A DNA stretch of 64,000 nucleotides from Betaproteobacteria bacterium. Lineage in GTDB: Bacteria; Pseudomonadota; Gammaproteobacteria; Burkholderiales; Burkholderiaceae_C. The translations under genes and the position numbers were made by a program. Below the pieces are notes generated by a model. That model saw only the letters and a program-made list of their open reading frames with translations, ran no database searches and was not told where the DNA came from. Where the stretch lies: assembly GCA_016716535.1 (NCBI GenBank), contig JADJWD010000002.1:806001-870000 (forward strand). Reading direction: 5' to 3'. Each line of letters opens with the position of its first letter. Position 1 is the stretch's first letter. This document shows positions 53,794 to 62,830 of the stretch, piece after piece.

Positions 53794-56700
53794 ACGTCGC
53801 GCGCATCGACGCGGTTTCGACGAGCGCGGCGAGCACGCCGAGCATCACGCCGAGCGCCATCTCGTAGCCGGGGCAGGCGTGGGTCGGGTGCTTCTCGTCG
53901 CGGCGGTTGCCGCCGAAGACGGTGTAGAGCGTCGCCTCGCTGTCGTCCTCGTCGGCGAGGGACTCCTGCGTCGCCGAGACGAGGCTCGCGACGACCTTGT
54001 CGCCGGGCTCGACGGTGACGTTGCCGAGCGCGTGCGCCGGCCCGCGCGCGGTGCGCCAGACGACCTCCGGCACCGGGCGCAGTTGCATCGTGCGCACGAG
54101 CGCCGGCAGCAGCGTGCGCTCGGCGCGCGCGAGCGTGCCGGGGAAGTCGAGGCCGCTCGACGCCCGATGCGCGAGCTGCAGATCCCACAGCGACCGGTCG
54201 TTGACCCACTCGTAGAGCACGCCGCGCAGGTTGCCGTCGACGGTGGGCAGGAAGCCCATCATCACGCCGATCAGCGTGGCGGCGAGGCGATCGTCGTCCG
54301 GCGGCGGAATCGCCGCGAAGAGCGCGTCCGCGATCGGCGCCGCCGGCGGCGTCTTGCGGTGCGCCCTGACCCAATCGACCACGGCGCGCTTCAGCGCCTT
54401 GCCGTGTTCCTCGCCGACCGCCGCCGCCTCGTCGCCCGGGTTCGGCTGGAACATCCACCGTGAAGGTGAATGGAAATGGCCGGGGCAGGTGGGCTTGCTG
54501 TTCCAGTGCCAGCCCCCGGGCTGCACGTGCACGCCGTCGGGCAGGCCGAACCAGTGCACGCACAGGTCGGCCAGCACCTCGTCGACGATCTCCTTCACCT
54601 CGACGGCCGGCTCGTCGCCACGCGCCGGATCGGTGAGCTGCCAGATCACGTGCTGCGTGCTCCTGAACGCTGCATGGAACGCCTCGCCGCGCCCGACTGC
54701 CGAGATCGCCGCGTTCGGCGCCGCCGATTGTTGGTGGTAGTCCCCGTTGGTGCCATCCAGCCCCAGGTAGATCGCCCCGAACGAGCGCTGCATGCGCTGC
54801 ATGTAGCCGCCGACCGAGTAGAGGTTGTCGTTGCCGAGCACCTCGTGCACGCGCGCGTGGCTGGCGACAAGCACGCCGTAGGGCGTGCGCAGCACGCCGC
54901 CGTGCAGCAGCCGCACCGCCGCCCAGATGGCCTGGCTGGCACCGCTCATGCGTGCGCTCAGGTCTTCGAGCGCGATCTTCCACTGCACCGCGGCGGCGTC
55001 GGCGCCGAGATGCTGCTCCGCCGCGCGCAGCCGCGCGATCAGCCGCGCGCCGGCCTGCGCGCGCGCGGCCAGCACCGCCGCCCGGCGGTCCCTGGCGCGC
55101 TGCTTCGTCGCCTCGTCGCCCAACGCGGCCCGGCGCGCCGCTTCCTCGGCCGTGGCGCGCAGCTCGGCGACCGCGGCGAGCGAGGGCACGAAGGCGTACA
55201 GGCCCCATTCGAGCGTCACGAATGGCTTGTCGGCTGGCAGCGCGAGGCGGTGCGCCGTGCCCGCGGCATCGTGGTAGACGAACTCGTTGACCTCGCCTTC
55301 GCGCGGCATGCCGAGGAAGGCGTCGCGGTGGCCCGAGAACAGGCGCGGGTCGCTGCTGTTGCCGCCGGCGAGCCACGACTGGATGACCTCGAACTGCTCG
55401 GCGATCGAGGCGTTGTAGGCCATGAAGACGAGGCCGCGGCCGCCTTGGTCGTCGTCCTCGTCGTCTTTGCCGGGGCCGGTCGGGCCGTACGACATGCCGC
55501 GGCGCAAGAGGCGCGGCAGCTCCGGCTGGTCGGGGCGGCGATGACGAGGGTTGGCGCGCCGCGCGTGCGCCTGGAAAGGGCACTTCTTGCCGTCGGGGTC
55601 ATCCTCGTAGTTGAAGTTGTTGCCCGTGGTCTGAGGGGGCTTGAGGTGCAGCGTCTCGCCGTCGAGCGTGCGGCCCATCATCTGCGCCTTCATGTCGGCG
55701 GGCGCGGGGCCACCGGTCGCGCGATGCGCCGCCAGCGCCTCATCGAGCGCATCGCGGTACTGCCGCAGCTTGCGCACGACGACGAAGGTGCTGTCCTTCC
55801 ACAGCCGCCCTTCGAGTTGCGGCTTGTCGTGTAGCGAGTTCTCGTGGCCGAGCAGCAGGTCACCGGGCGGCACCTGGTCGTTGTAGGTGCCGTGCGGCGA
55901 CGTGGGAGGCGCCAGCACCGGCTGGCTGATGCCGTCGACGAAGCCGAAGTGGCCGCGCGCCGTCTCGCCGTGCGTGGCAGCGAAGCGCTGCATCGGCTGC
56001 ACGGCGAGGATCGTGACGCCCCGATCGGCGAGCGCGGTGTGCAGATCTGCGAGCGGCTTGTGAAGCGGATGCGGATGCGCGGCGTCGGCATCGAACGGCT
56101 GCCACTGTGCCGACGGTCGCCCCTCGACCTGCACCAGCACAAGAGCATGCACGCCCGCCAGCGCGACGGGCTGACCGGCGATCGCGCTGCCAACCGGCCA
56201 GTTGCGTCGCGGCAGCCGCCAGCGTGTCGGATGGTTCTGCCGCGTGTCGCCGAGCACGCTGGCGCGCGCGGCCATGCCTTCCTGGAACTCGCGCGGCAGT
56301 TGCGCGAGCAGCGCGTCGTCGACGCCGGCAGCGTGCAGGCCCTCGAGCGTGAAGGCGACGTTGAAGTGGTGCTCGGCTTCGCGCGTGGGCTGTTCGGCGG
56401 CGCTCAGCAGCTGCGGCTGGATCCACGCGAGCAGCGCCGCGGCCGCGGCGGCGTCGGCCAGATGCACGAGCACGAGGCCGCCATGCGTGACGCGCGGGTG
56501 CCGATCGACGATGCCCGACTGCACGTTGCGGCGGCTGTCGTCGGGCCAGCTGGGTGCAGGCTTGTGCGCTTGTGGGTCGTCGATCGGCTGCATGAACCAC
56601 GTGAGCGCCGCGCGTTCGGCGGCGGTGCGCACCGGCGCATTCAGCGGAGCGACGCACTCGCGCAGCAAATGCCGCGCCGCGCGCAGCAGGATGCGGCCGT

Positions 56701-57349
56701 CCTCGGGCGCCACCGGCATCGGGTACATGTCCGACAGGCGATACAGCGCCATGAGCCCGGGCATCGCCTGCGCCCAGATCGCCGCAGGAGCGGGCGGCGC
56801 GGCGGGTAGCGCGGCAGGTGGCACGGCGGGCGGCATGGGCCTGCGCACCGTCTCGACGAGATCGTTCACCGTCAGCGGGCTTGCGTTGTAGAGGAACTCG
56901 GTGTCGACCTGCGAGCGCCGCACCCACGCGGCGTAGTCGGCGAAGCCGTGGTCGCGCGAGTTCAGGTAGCCCTCGCAGTTGCAGAAGATCACGTCCAGCA
57001 GCGGCCCGAGGTCGCGCCAGATGCGCCGCATGTACGGCTCCCAGCCGCCGTCGAAGACGACGTTGAGCAGCAGCTGCCCACTGCCGCCGCTGCCGCCGTT
57101 GTCGATGAGCGCAAGGCGGAACGAGTGGATCGCGCGGATGCGCGTCACCGCATCGGCGATCAGCGGCGTCGGCTCGGCCTCCAGCGACGAGACGCGCAGC
57201 GTGTTCACCGTCTTCAGCAGCAGGCGCACGCGGCTGGCGTAGCTGCGCGCATCGAGTGCCGGAATGAGCCCCGGCTTGATGTTCGCCAGCAAGACGAGGT
57301 CGGTGACGCCCTGCAGGCTCTTCGAGCGCGGTTCGATGGCGGCGGGCAT
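53759..57349 (-). CDS. DyP-type peroxidase fused to a cytochrome P450
   Basis: A 1196-residue fusion. Residues 1-170 are an alpha/beta domain of unknown role. A Pro/Ala linker follows, then a DyP peroxidase (about 240-720) with GFVDG (469-473), proximal His595 in CPFQAHARRANPR, and RRGMSYG (616-622). Residues 720-800 are an Arg/Ala coiled linker. Residues about 800-1196 resemble a P450: GDYHQQSAAPNAAIS (helix C), an I helix with GFLPT (1032-1036), and the heme Cys1159 in FGGNRRDEKHPTHACPG. A canonical ExxR is not clear, and the I helix lacks the usual acid-Thr pair. The patatin gene lies 77 bases upstream on the same strand. A GAGGAG site precedes ATG 57349. Peroxide-driven oxidation of a lipid is a hypothesis. 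Confidence 0.9.
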   Translation of the reverse strand: MPAAIEPRSKSLQGVTDLVLLANIKPGLIPALDARSYASRVRLLLKTVNTLRVSSLEAEPTPLIADAVTRIRAIHSFRLALIDNGGSGGSGQLLLNVVFDGGWEPYMRRIWRDLGPLLDVIFCNCEGYLNSRDHGFADYAAWVRRSQVDTEFLYNASPLTVNDLVETVRRPMPPAVPPAALPAAPPAPAAIWAQAMPGLMALYRLSDMYPMPVAPEDGRILLRAARHLLRECVAPLNAPVRTAAERAALTWFMQPIDDPQAHKPAPSWPDDSRRNVQSGIVDRHPRVTHGGLVLVHLADAAAAAALLAWIQPQLLSAAEQPTREAEHHFNVAFTLEGLHAAGVDDALLAQLPREFQEGMAARASVLGDTRQNHPTRWRLPRRNWPVGSAIAGQPVALAGVHALVLVQVEGRPSAQWQPFDADAAHPHPLHKPLADLHTALADRGVTILAVQPMQRFAATHGETARGHFGFVDGISQPVLAPPTSPHGTYNDQVPPGDLLLGHENSLHDKPQLEGRLWKDSTFVVVRKLRQYRDALDEALAAHRATGGPAPADMKAQMMGRTLDGETLHLKPPQTTGNNFNYEDDPDGKKCPFQAHARRANPRHRRPDQPELPRLLRRGMSYGPTGPGKDDEDDDQGGRGLVFMAYNASIAEQFEVIQSWLAGGNSSDPRLFSGHRDAFLGMPREGEVNEFVYHDAAGTAHRLALPADKPFVTLEWGLYAFVPSLAAVAELRATAEEAARRAALGDEATKQRARDRRAAVLAARAQAGARLIARLRAAEQHLGADAAAVQWKIALEDLSARMSGASQAIWAAVRLLHGGVLRTPYGVLVASHARVHEVLGNDNLYSVGGYMQRMQRSFGAIYLGLDGTNGDYHQQSAAPNAAISAVGRGEAFHAAFRSTQHVIWQLTDPARGDEPAVEVKEIVDEVLADLCVHWFGLPDGVHVQPGGWHWNSKPTCPGHFHSPSRWMFQPNPGDEAAAVGEEHGKALKRAVVDWVRAHRKTPPAAPIADALFAAIPPPDDDRLAATLIGVMMGFLPTVDGNLRGVLYEWVNDRSLWDLQLAHRASSGLDFPGTLARAERTLLPALVRTMQLRPVPEVVWRTARGPAHALGNVTVEPGDKVVASLVSATQESLADEDDSEATLYTVFGGNRRDEKHPTHACPGYEMALGVMLGVLAALVETASMRATFTPVSLRMGRL

Positions 57350-57426
57350 GCAGGTCTCCTCGGGCGCGTCGGTTCGGTGTTCGTGTTGTCGGATCGGTGG
57401 CCGCGGCGGTGATCGATCGGATCAGC

Positions 57427-59391
57427 TCACATCGGCGGCCGCAACCGCCATTGCGGCCGCGGGCGCAGCGCGGGCCGCGGCCGGTCGGCGCGGGCGCGCA
57501 GTGCGCGCTCGGTCTGCATCAGCGTTTCGAGCACACCTTGCAGCGCCGCGGCGCGCGCCGGGTCGTCGGCGGCACCATCGCGCAGTTGCTCGGCCAGCGG
57601 CTGCGCGTGCCGGCTGCGTGAGGCCGACCAGGCCAGGCCCTCGAAGCTCGAGCCGAGCGTCTCGGCCAGCAGCTCGAGCCGCACGAGCCGGTGCTCGAGC
57701 CAGCCCGACGCCTGGCCGCTGGTGCTGTCGCAGCGTGCATAACGATCGAGCAACGTGCGCACGCCGGCCACGCCGAGCGCGGCGAGCCAGCGGATCTGGT
57801 CGGTCTTCATGCGCAGGTTGAGCCCGCCGATGCCCGGCGGCAGCCGGATCTGCGCGACGCGGTCGCGCACGCCGGGCAGCCGCGCCAGCGCGGCGTCGCT
57901 CCAGTCCTTCATCGTGCCGAGCGCCGCGCCGGCGAAGCCGACGATGCGGCCGAAAGGCTTGTCGGCCTCGGCGAAACCGTGCCAGCGCTCGCCGCGGTCG
58001 GCGTGGCCGGCCGTGGGCGCATCGACGAACTTGTCGAAGACCGGGTCGTAGGGATCGTGGGCGCTGAAGTTCTCCGGCTGGCGGTCGGTGTCGTGAAGCG
58101 AGATGCCGAACGTCGGCCACGAGGGCAGCGGGCTGTCGAAGAGGTGGATCGGGAAGTTGGAGCACAGGCCGCCGTCGGATAAGAGGACGCGGCGCCAGCG
58201 CGGCGTGCGCTTCGAAGCGCTACCGATGTCTTCATCCCACATCCACAACGGCACCGCGGTGAACAGCACCGGAAAGGCGACACTCATGCGCGTCGCGACG
58301 ACGACCGGCAGCGCGTCGCGCGGCAGGCGGCGAAGCGTGTGCTCTTCGTCGGTGGCCGGCGCTGCGCCAGCGCCGGGGTGATCGGCCGCGACCGGCTCGC
58401 CGTGCGTGACGAGGTGCCGCACGACCGCCACCGGGAAGAGGGCGCGCATCTCGGCGACGGTGAAGTAGAACGCCGGGTCGTCGTCGGTCAGCGGCAGCAG
58501 GTACGGCCGGCCGTGCGTGAGGCTGGCGGTGAACACCTTCAACTGGATCGACGCGCGGCCGGCGCGGCTGAAGTCCGCCAGCGTCTCGCGCGGCCCGCCG
58601 GGCGCGGCGTGCAGGTCGGCGAAGGTCAGCGGCGCGTCGTCTTCACCGCGGCCGGCCACTTCCTGGATCAGGCGGTGCAGCCACAGCGTCAGCGCCGGTG
58701 GGGGCGGCGGTGGCGCGTCAGGCGAGGCGTTCGCGCTGCGTGCCGGCTCGCCGCCCGCGCCTTCGGGAGTGCCGGTGCAAAGGCCGAAGTCGTGCGCGGC
58801 GAGGCGCGCGAGGTCGCGGTAGAACGCGAATGCGATGCACAGCACCGCGGCGATCAGCGCGACGGCGGCGAACGCGACATAGCCCAGCGTGCCCCACTGC
58901 CACGTGCCGGCGATGAGGCGCACGCCGGCGGCGGCGAGCGCGATGGCGAGCAGCGGGTCGAGCAGGTAGCTCTTCAGGAAGGCCCACGCAATTGCGAAGC
59001 GGCCGGGCACGCCTGGCCGCGTCACGGCGAACACCGCCAGCAGCGCCTCGAACAAGCGCCCGTGCCCCGGCGCCGGCACGAACAGTGACTCGAGCCCGGT
59101 CTTGCCGTTGGTGCAAACGTCGGCCACCGCGTCGGTGCGTTCGAGCAGCAGCCGGTAGCCCTCGGGCGAGCCTTTGCGGCGGCGGTACTCGGCCGCCGCG
59201 GCGAGCGCCGCGACGCCGGCGCCCGACGACGAGCCGCCGATGCTCTGCAGCCGGTACGCCATCGCCAGCGCGAACACCGCGCCCGGGTAGGCGATGGAGC
59301 TCGTCACGCCACCGGTGAGGATCAGGTCGCAGTAGCGGTCCGCGGGCGCGCGATCGTCGAACGCGGGCACCGCCTGTCTTGTCCCCTGCAC
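57427..59391 (-). CDS. Patatin-like phospholipase with transmembrane helices
   Basis: A 654-residue serine lipase. The oxyanion segment GGVTSSIAYPGAV, nucleophile motif GSSSG (Ser55) and catalytic Asp405 in DGG give the patatin Ser-Asp dyad. Two hydrophobic segments (142-160 and 165-190) are inserted after the nucleophile, so it is probably membrane-bound. It starts with GTG at 59391 after an AGGAGGG site. It is upstream of the DyP-P450 gene and likely in the same transcript, so it may release fatty acids that the fusion enzyme oxidises. The lipid substrate is unknown. Confidence 0.88.
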   Translation of the reverse strand: MQGTRQAVPAFDDRAPADRYCDLILTGGVTSSIAYPGAVFALAMAYRLQSIGGSSSGAGVAALAAAAEYRRRKGSPEGYRLLLERTDAVADVCTNGKTGLESLFVPAPGHGRLFEALLAVFAVTRPGVPGRFAIAWAFLKSYLLDPLLAIALAAAGVRLIAGTWQWGTLGYVAFAAVALIAAVLCIAFAFYRDLARLAAHDFGLCTGTPEGAGGEPARSANASPDAPPPPPPALTLWLHRLIQEVAGRGEDDAPLTFADLHAAPGGPRETLADFSRAGRASIQLKVFTASLTHGRPYLLPLTDDDPAFYFTVAEMRALFPVAVVRHLVTHGEPVAADHPGAGAAPATDEEHTLRRLPRDALPVVVATRMSVAFPVLFTAVPLWMWDEDIGSASKRTPRWRRVLLSDGGLCSNFPIHLFDSPLPSWPTFGISLHDTDRQPENFSAHDPYDPVFDKFVDAPTAGHADRGERWHGFAEADKPFGRIVGFAGAALGTMKDWSDAALARLPGVRDRVAQIRLPPGIGGLNLRMKTDQIRWLAALGVAGVRTLLDRYARCDSTSGQASGWLEHRLVRLELLAETLGSSFEGLAWSASRSRHAQPLAEQLRDGAADDPARAAALQGVLETLMQTERALRARADRPRPALRPRPQWRLRPPM

Positions 59392-59612
59392 GGCCGCCGG
59401 CCCTCCTGTTTGTTGTTCATGGCGGGGTCGCCGGCGGCAAGGCTAGCGGGAAAGGCGGGTTTGGCAAGGCGGCTCTTGGCGGGCCATCGGATGTCGGCAG
59501 GACGGGAGCGGGTCGCGCTTCGGGGCCGGGTCGAAGACGCCGAGCGACCGATGCCGCTTTGGCGCGGGCCGATCCCGCCACGACCAAGAACGGGAGCCCG
59601 AACGGAATGACG

Positions 59613-61142
59613 TCACATCACCGCCCCAAGTTGCCACGGCACGAACTCGTTCTGGCCGTAGCCGTGCTGCTCGCTCTTCGTCGTGCGGCCTGAGGCGGTG
59701 TCGAGCATCAGGCGGAAGATGCGCTCGCCGGCGGCGTCGACCGTGTCGGTGCCTTCGACGATGCCGCCGCAGTCGAGGTCGATGTCTTCTTCCTGCTTCG
59801 TGAAGAGCGCCGTGTTCGTGCTGAACTTCAGCGAAGGCGAGGGCGCGCAGCCGTAGGCCGAGCCGCGGCCGGTGGTGAAGCAGATCAGGTTCGCGCCGCC
59901 CGCCACCTGGCCGGTGGCCGACACCGGGTCGTAGCCCGGCGTGTCCATGTAGACGAAGCCGCGCGCGGCGACCCGTTCGGCGAACTCGACCACGTCGACG
60001 AGGTTCGTCGTGCCGCCCTTGGCGATGGCGCCGAGACTCTTTTCGAGGATCGTCGTCAGCCCGCCGGCCTTGTTGCCGGCCGACGGGTTGTTGTCCATCT
60101 TCATGCGGTTGCGCGCGGTGTATTCCTCCCACCAGGCGATGCGCGCGAGCAGCTTGTCGGCGACGGCTTTGCTGACGGCGCGGCGCGTCAGCAGGTGTTC
60201 GCCGCCGTAGATCTCGGGCGTCTCGCTGAGGATCGCGGTGCCGCCGTGGCGCACGAGGCGGTCGACCGCGGCGCCGAGCGCCGGGTTGGCGCTGATGCCG
60301 CTGTAGCCGTCGCTGCCGCCGCACTGCAGGCCGACGGTCAGGTGGCTGGCCGGCACGGGCTGGCGCTTGACGCGGTTCGCTTCGGCGAGCATCTCGTTGA
60401 CGATGGCGACGCCGCGCGCCACGGTCTTCGCGGTGCCGCCGGTGTCCTGGATGTTGAAGGTGCGCAGCCAGGCGCCTTCGCTCAAGCCTTCTTGCGCGAC
60501 GAGCCCCTGGATCTGGTTCGTCTCGCAGCCGAGGCCGACGATCAGCACGCCGGCGAAGTTGGCGTGCCGCGCGTAGCCGCCGAGCGTGCGGCGCAGCACG
60601 TGCAGTTCCTCGCCGTCGCTGGCGGTGGCACAGCCCATGCCGTGCGTGAGCGCGACGACGCCGTCGACGTTCGGGAACGCGGCCAGCGCCTCGGGATGCA
60701 CGTCGCGCCGGAAGTGGTCGGCGATGGCGCGGGCCGCGGTGGCCGAGCAGTTGACGCTCGTCAGCACGCCGATGTAGTTGCGCGTCGCGACGCGCCCATC
60801 GGCGCGCACGATGCCGTTGAACGTGGCCGGCGCGTCGACGTAGGCGGTGGGCACGGCGGCGGCGCCCGGCTCGTGCGCGCGGCGGAAGTCGCTGAACGCC
60901 AGGTTGTGCGTGTGCACGTGCTGGCCGGGCGCGATCGGCTGCGTCGCGGTGCCGATGATCTGGCCATAGCGCCACACCGGCTCGCCGGCAGCAATGGCGC
61001 GCGTGGCCACCTTGTGCCCCGGCGGCACGAGACCGGCGACGGCGAGGCCGCCTTCGTCGGCGAGCACGGTGCCGCCGACGAGCTGGTGCCGCGCGATGAC
61101 GACGTTGTCGTTGGCGTGGATACGGATGACGGGCGAGGTCAT
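59613..61142 (-). CDS. UxaA-family dehydratase (altronate/galactarate type)
   Basis: A 509-residue lyase with the full two-part UxaA structure: an N-terminal SAF domain (PVIRIHANDNVVIARHQLVGG) and a C-terminal dehydratase domain with VNCSATAARAIADHF, LGCETNQIQGLV, LQCGGSDGYSGISANPALG and FTTGRGSAYGCAPSPSLK. Relatives dehydrate altronate or galactarate using iron. It starts at ATG 61142, five bases before the FAH-family stop, so the genes are one operon. In this setting it may act on a sugar acid related to the other enzymes. Confidence 0.9.
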   Translation of the reverse strand: MTSPVIRIHANDNVVIARHQLVGGTVLADEGGLAVAGLVPPGHKVATRAIAAGEPVWRYGQIIGTATQPIAPGQHVHTHNLAFSDFRRAHEPGAAAVPTAYVDAPATFNGIVRADGRVATRNYIGVLTSVNCSATAARAIADHFRRDVHPEALAAFPNVDGVVALTHGMGCATASDGEELHVLRRTLGGYARHANFAGVLIVGLGCETNQIQGLVAQEGLSEGAWLRTFNIQDTGGTAKTVARGVAIVNEMLAEANRVKRQPVPASHLTVGLQCGGSDGYSGISANPALGAAVDRLVRHGGTAILSETPEIYGGEHLLTRRAVSKAVADKLLARIAWWEEYTARNRMKMDNNPSAGNKAGGLTTILEKSLGAIAKGGTTNLVDVVEFAERVAARGFVYMDTPGYDPVSATGQVAGGANLICFTTGRGSAYGCAPSPSLKFSTNTALFTKQEEDIDLDCGGIVEGTDTVDAAGERIFRLMLDTASGRTTKSEQHGYGQNEFVPWQLGAVM

Positions 61143-61147
61143 GGGGT

Positions 61148-62011
61148 TCAGCTGTCGATCAGCTCGGCGTTCCACGCGTGCACCGTCTGCTGCTGCTCGC
61201 CGAGCTTCTCGATGCCGAGCTTCATCACGTCGCCGGCCTTCAGGAACACCGGGTTCGGCTTCACGCCCATGCCCACGCCCGGCGGCGTGCCGGTGGTGAT
61301 GCAGTCGCCGGGCTCGAGCGTCATGAACTGGCTGACGTAGCTCACCAGCTTGGCGACGCCGAAGATCATCGTCTTCGTGTTGCCGTTCTGGAACCGCTTG
61401 CCGTTGACCTCGAGCCACATCGCCAGGTTCTGCGGGTCGCCCACGTCGTCGGCGGTGACGAGCCACGGGCCGATCGGGCCGAAGGTGTCGCAGCCCTTGC
61501 CGCGGTCCCACTGGCCGCCGCGCTCGAGCTGGTACTCGCGCTCGGAGACGTCGTTGACGACGCAGTAGCCGGCGACATGCGAAAGCGCGTCGGCCTCGCT
61601 CACATAGCGCGCACGCGAGCCGATGACGACGCCCAGCTCGACCTCCCAGTCGCTCTTCACGCTGCCCTTGGGCAGCACGACCGGGTGGTGGGCGCCGACG
61701 GCGCAGCTCGTCGTCTTCATGAAGACGATCGGCTCCTTCGGGATCGGCGCGTTCGATTCCGCGGCGTGGTCGGCGTAGTTCAGGCCGATGGCGATGAACT
61801 TGCCCATGCCCGTCCACGGCACCGCGAGGCGGCCCTGCGCAACGGCGGGCAGCGTGCCCGTGTCCACGCTCTTCAGCGCCGCCAGGCTCGTGGGCGACAG
61901 CGTCGCCGGCGTGATGTCGCCGACGAGGCCCGAGAGGTCGCGCAGCGTGCCGCTCGCGTCGAGCAGGGCGGGCTTCTCCTGCCCGCGGGGGCCATGGCGC
62001 AGAAGTTTCAT
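61148..62011 (-). CDS. FAH-family hydrolase (2,4-diketo-3-deoxy sugar acid type)
   Basis: A 287-residue metal hydrolase of the fumarylacetoacetase family, starting at ATG 62011. It has the family segments IGLNYADHAAESNAPIPKEPIVFMK, SDWEVELGVVIG and ITTGTPPGVGMGVKPNPVFLKAGD. Related enzymes cleave 2,4-diketo-3-deoxy-L-fuconate and similar diketo acids in the non-phosphorylated fucose or rhamnose route. Its place between a UxaA-type dehydratase and a 3-deoxy-acid-type SDR supports that kind of role. Confidence 0.88.
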   Translation of the reverse strand: MKLLRHGPRGQEKPALLDASGTLRDLSGLVGDITPATLSPTSLAALKSVDTGTLPAVAQGRLAVPWTGMGKFIAIGLNYADHAAESNAPIPKEPIVFMKTTSCAVGAHHPVVLPKGSVKSDWEVELGVVIGSRARYVSEADALSHVAGYCVVNDVSEREYQLERGGQWDRGKGCDTFGPIGPWLVTADDVGDPQNLAMWLEVNGKRFQNGNTKTMIFGVAKLVSYVSQFMTLEPGDCITTGTPPGVGMGVKPNPVFLKAGDVMKLGIEKLGEQQQTVHAWNAELIDS

Positions 62012-62054
62012 CGTGGGTTCCTCGAGTTCTCGATTGACAAGGGAAGGGTGCGGT

Positions 62055-62810
62055 CTAAAGGCTCCAGCCGCCGTCGACAAGCATCGCCGTGCCGGTGGTG
62101 AAGCGCGCTTCGTCGCTGGCCAGGTACACCGCGAGCGCGGCAATCTCGTCGGCGGTGCCGAGCCGCCCCATCGGCTGGCGCGCGACGAACATCGCCTCGA
62201 CCTGCTCGTACGGCTGGCCGGAGTTCTTCGACAGCGTCGCCATGCGGTCGCGCAGCGAAGGCGACTCGACGGTGCCCGGGCAGATCGCGTTGCAGCGCAC
62301 GCCGGTCTTGATGAAGTCGAGCGCGACGCTCTTGGTGAGCCCGATCACCGCCGCCTTCGTCGCGCCGTAGACGAAGCGGTTTGCCGCCGCCTTGACGCTG
62401 CTGGCGCCCGACGCGACGTTGACGATGCTGCCGTTGCCGCGTGAAAGCATGCCGGGCAGGAAAGCCTTGATCGTGCGGTACATGCTCCGCACATTGAGGT
62501 CGAAGGCGAACTCCCAGTCCTTCTCGGTGCAGTCGAGCACGCTGCCGTGGTGCACGTAGCCGGCGGCGTTGAAGAGGATGTCGACGTTCGGGTGGCGCTT
62601 CGCCGCCTCGGCAATCGCCGCGGCGTCGAGTGCGTCGAGCTTCTCGACGATGACGTTCGGCTGGCCTTTCAGGTCGGCGAGCAGGTCGGGGTCCAGGTCG
62701 GTGGCGATGACCGTTGCGCCCTCGCGCGCGAAGGCCTCGGCGGCGGCGCGGCCGATGCCCTGGCCGGCGGCGGTGACGAAGGCGGTCTTGCCTTGCAGGC
62801 GGTTGCTCAT
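62055..62810 (-). CDS. SDR-family dehydrogenase (2-keto-3-deoxy acid type)
   Basis: A 251-residue NAD(P)-dependent oxidoreductase. It has the nucleotide motif VTAAGQGIG, NAAG, the catalytic Ser/Tyr/Lys with YGATK, and an ICPGTVESP loop. It resembles 2-keto-3-deoxy-L-fuconate dehydrogenase and would give the diketo acid for the FAH-type hydrolase encoded downstream. It starts at ATG 62810, 20 bases before the dehydratase stop, in the same operon. Confidence 0.88.
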   Translation of the reverse strand: MSNRLQGKTAFVTAAGQGIGRAAAEAFAREGATVIATDLDPDLLADLKGQPNVIVEKLDALDAAAIAEAAKRHPNVDILFNAAGYVHHGSVLDCTEKDWEFAFDLNVRSMYRTIKAFLPGMLSRGNGSIVNVASGASSVKAAANRFVYGATKAAVIGLTKSVALDFIKTGVRCNAICPGTVESPSLRDRMATLSKNSGQPYEQVEAMFVARQPMGRLGTADEIAALAVYLASDEARFTTGTAMLVDGGWSL

Positions 62811-62830
62811 GATGATGGCAGAGTGGAAGT

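Noticed and set aside
59600..59625. TGACGTCA palindrome near 59608 as a regulator site
   Set aside because: An eight-base palindrome alone is expected by chance, and it lies at the 3' end of a leftward gene rather than in a clear promoter.
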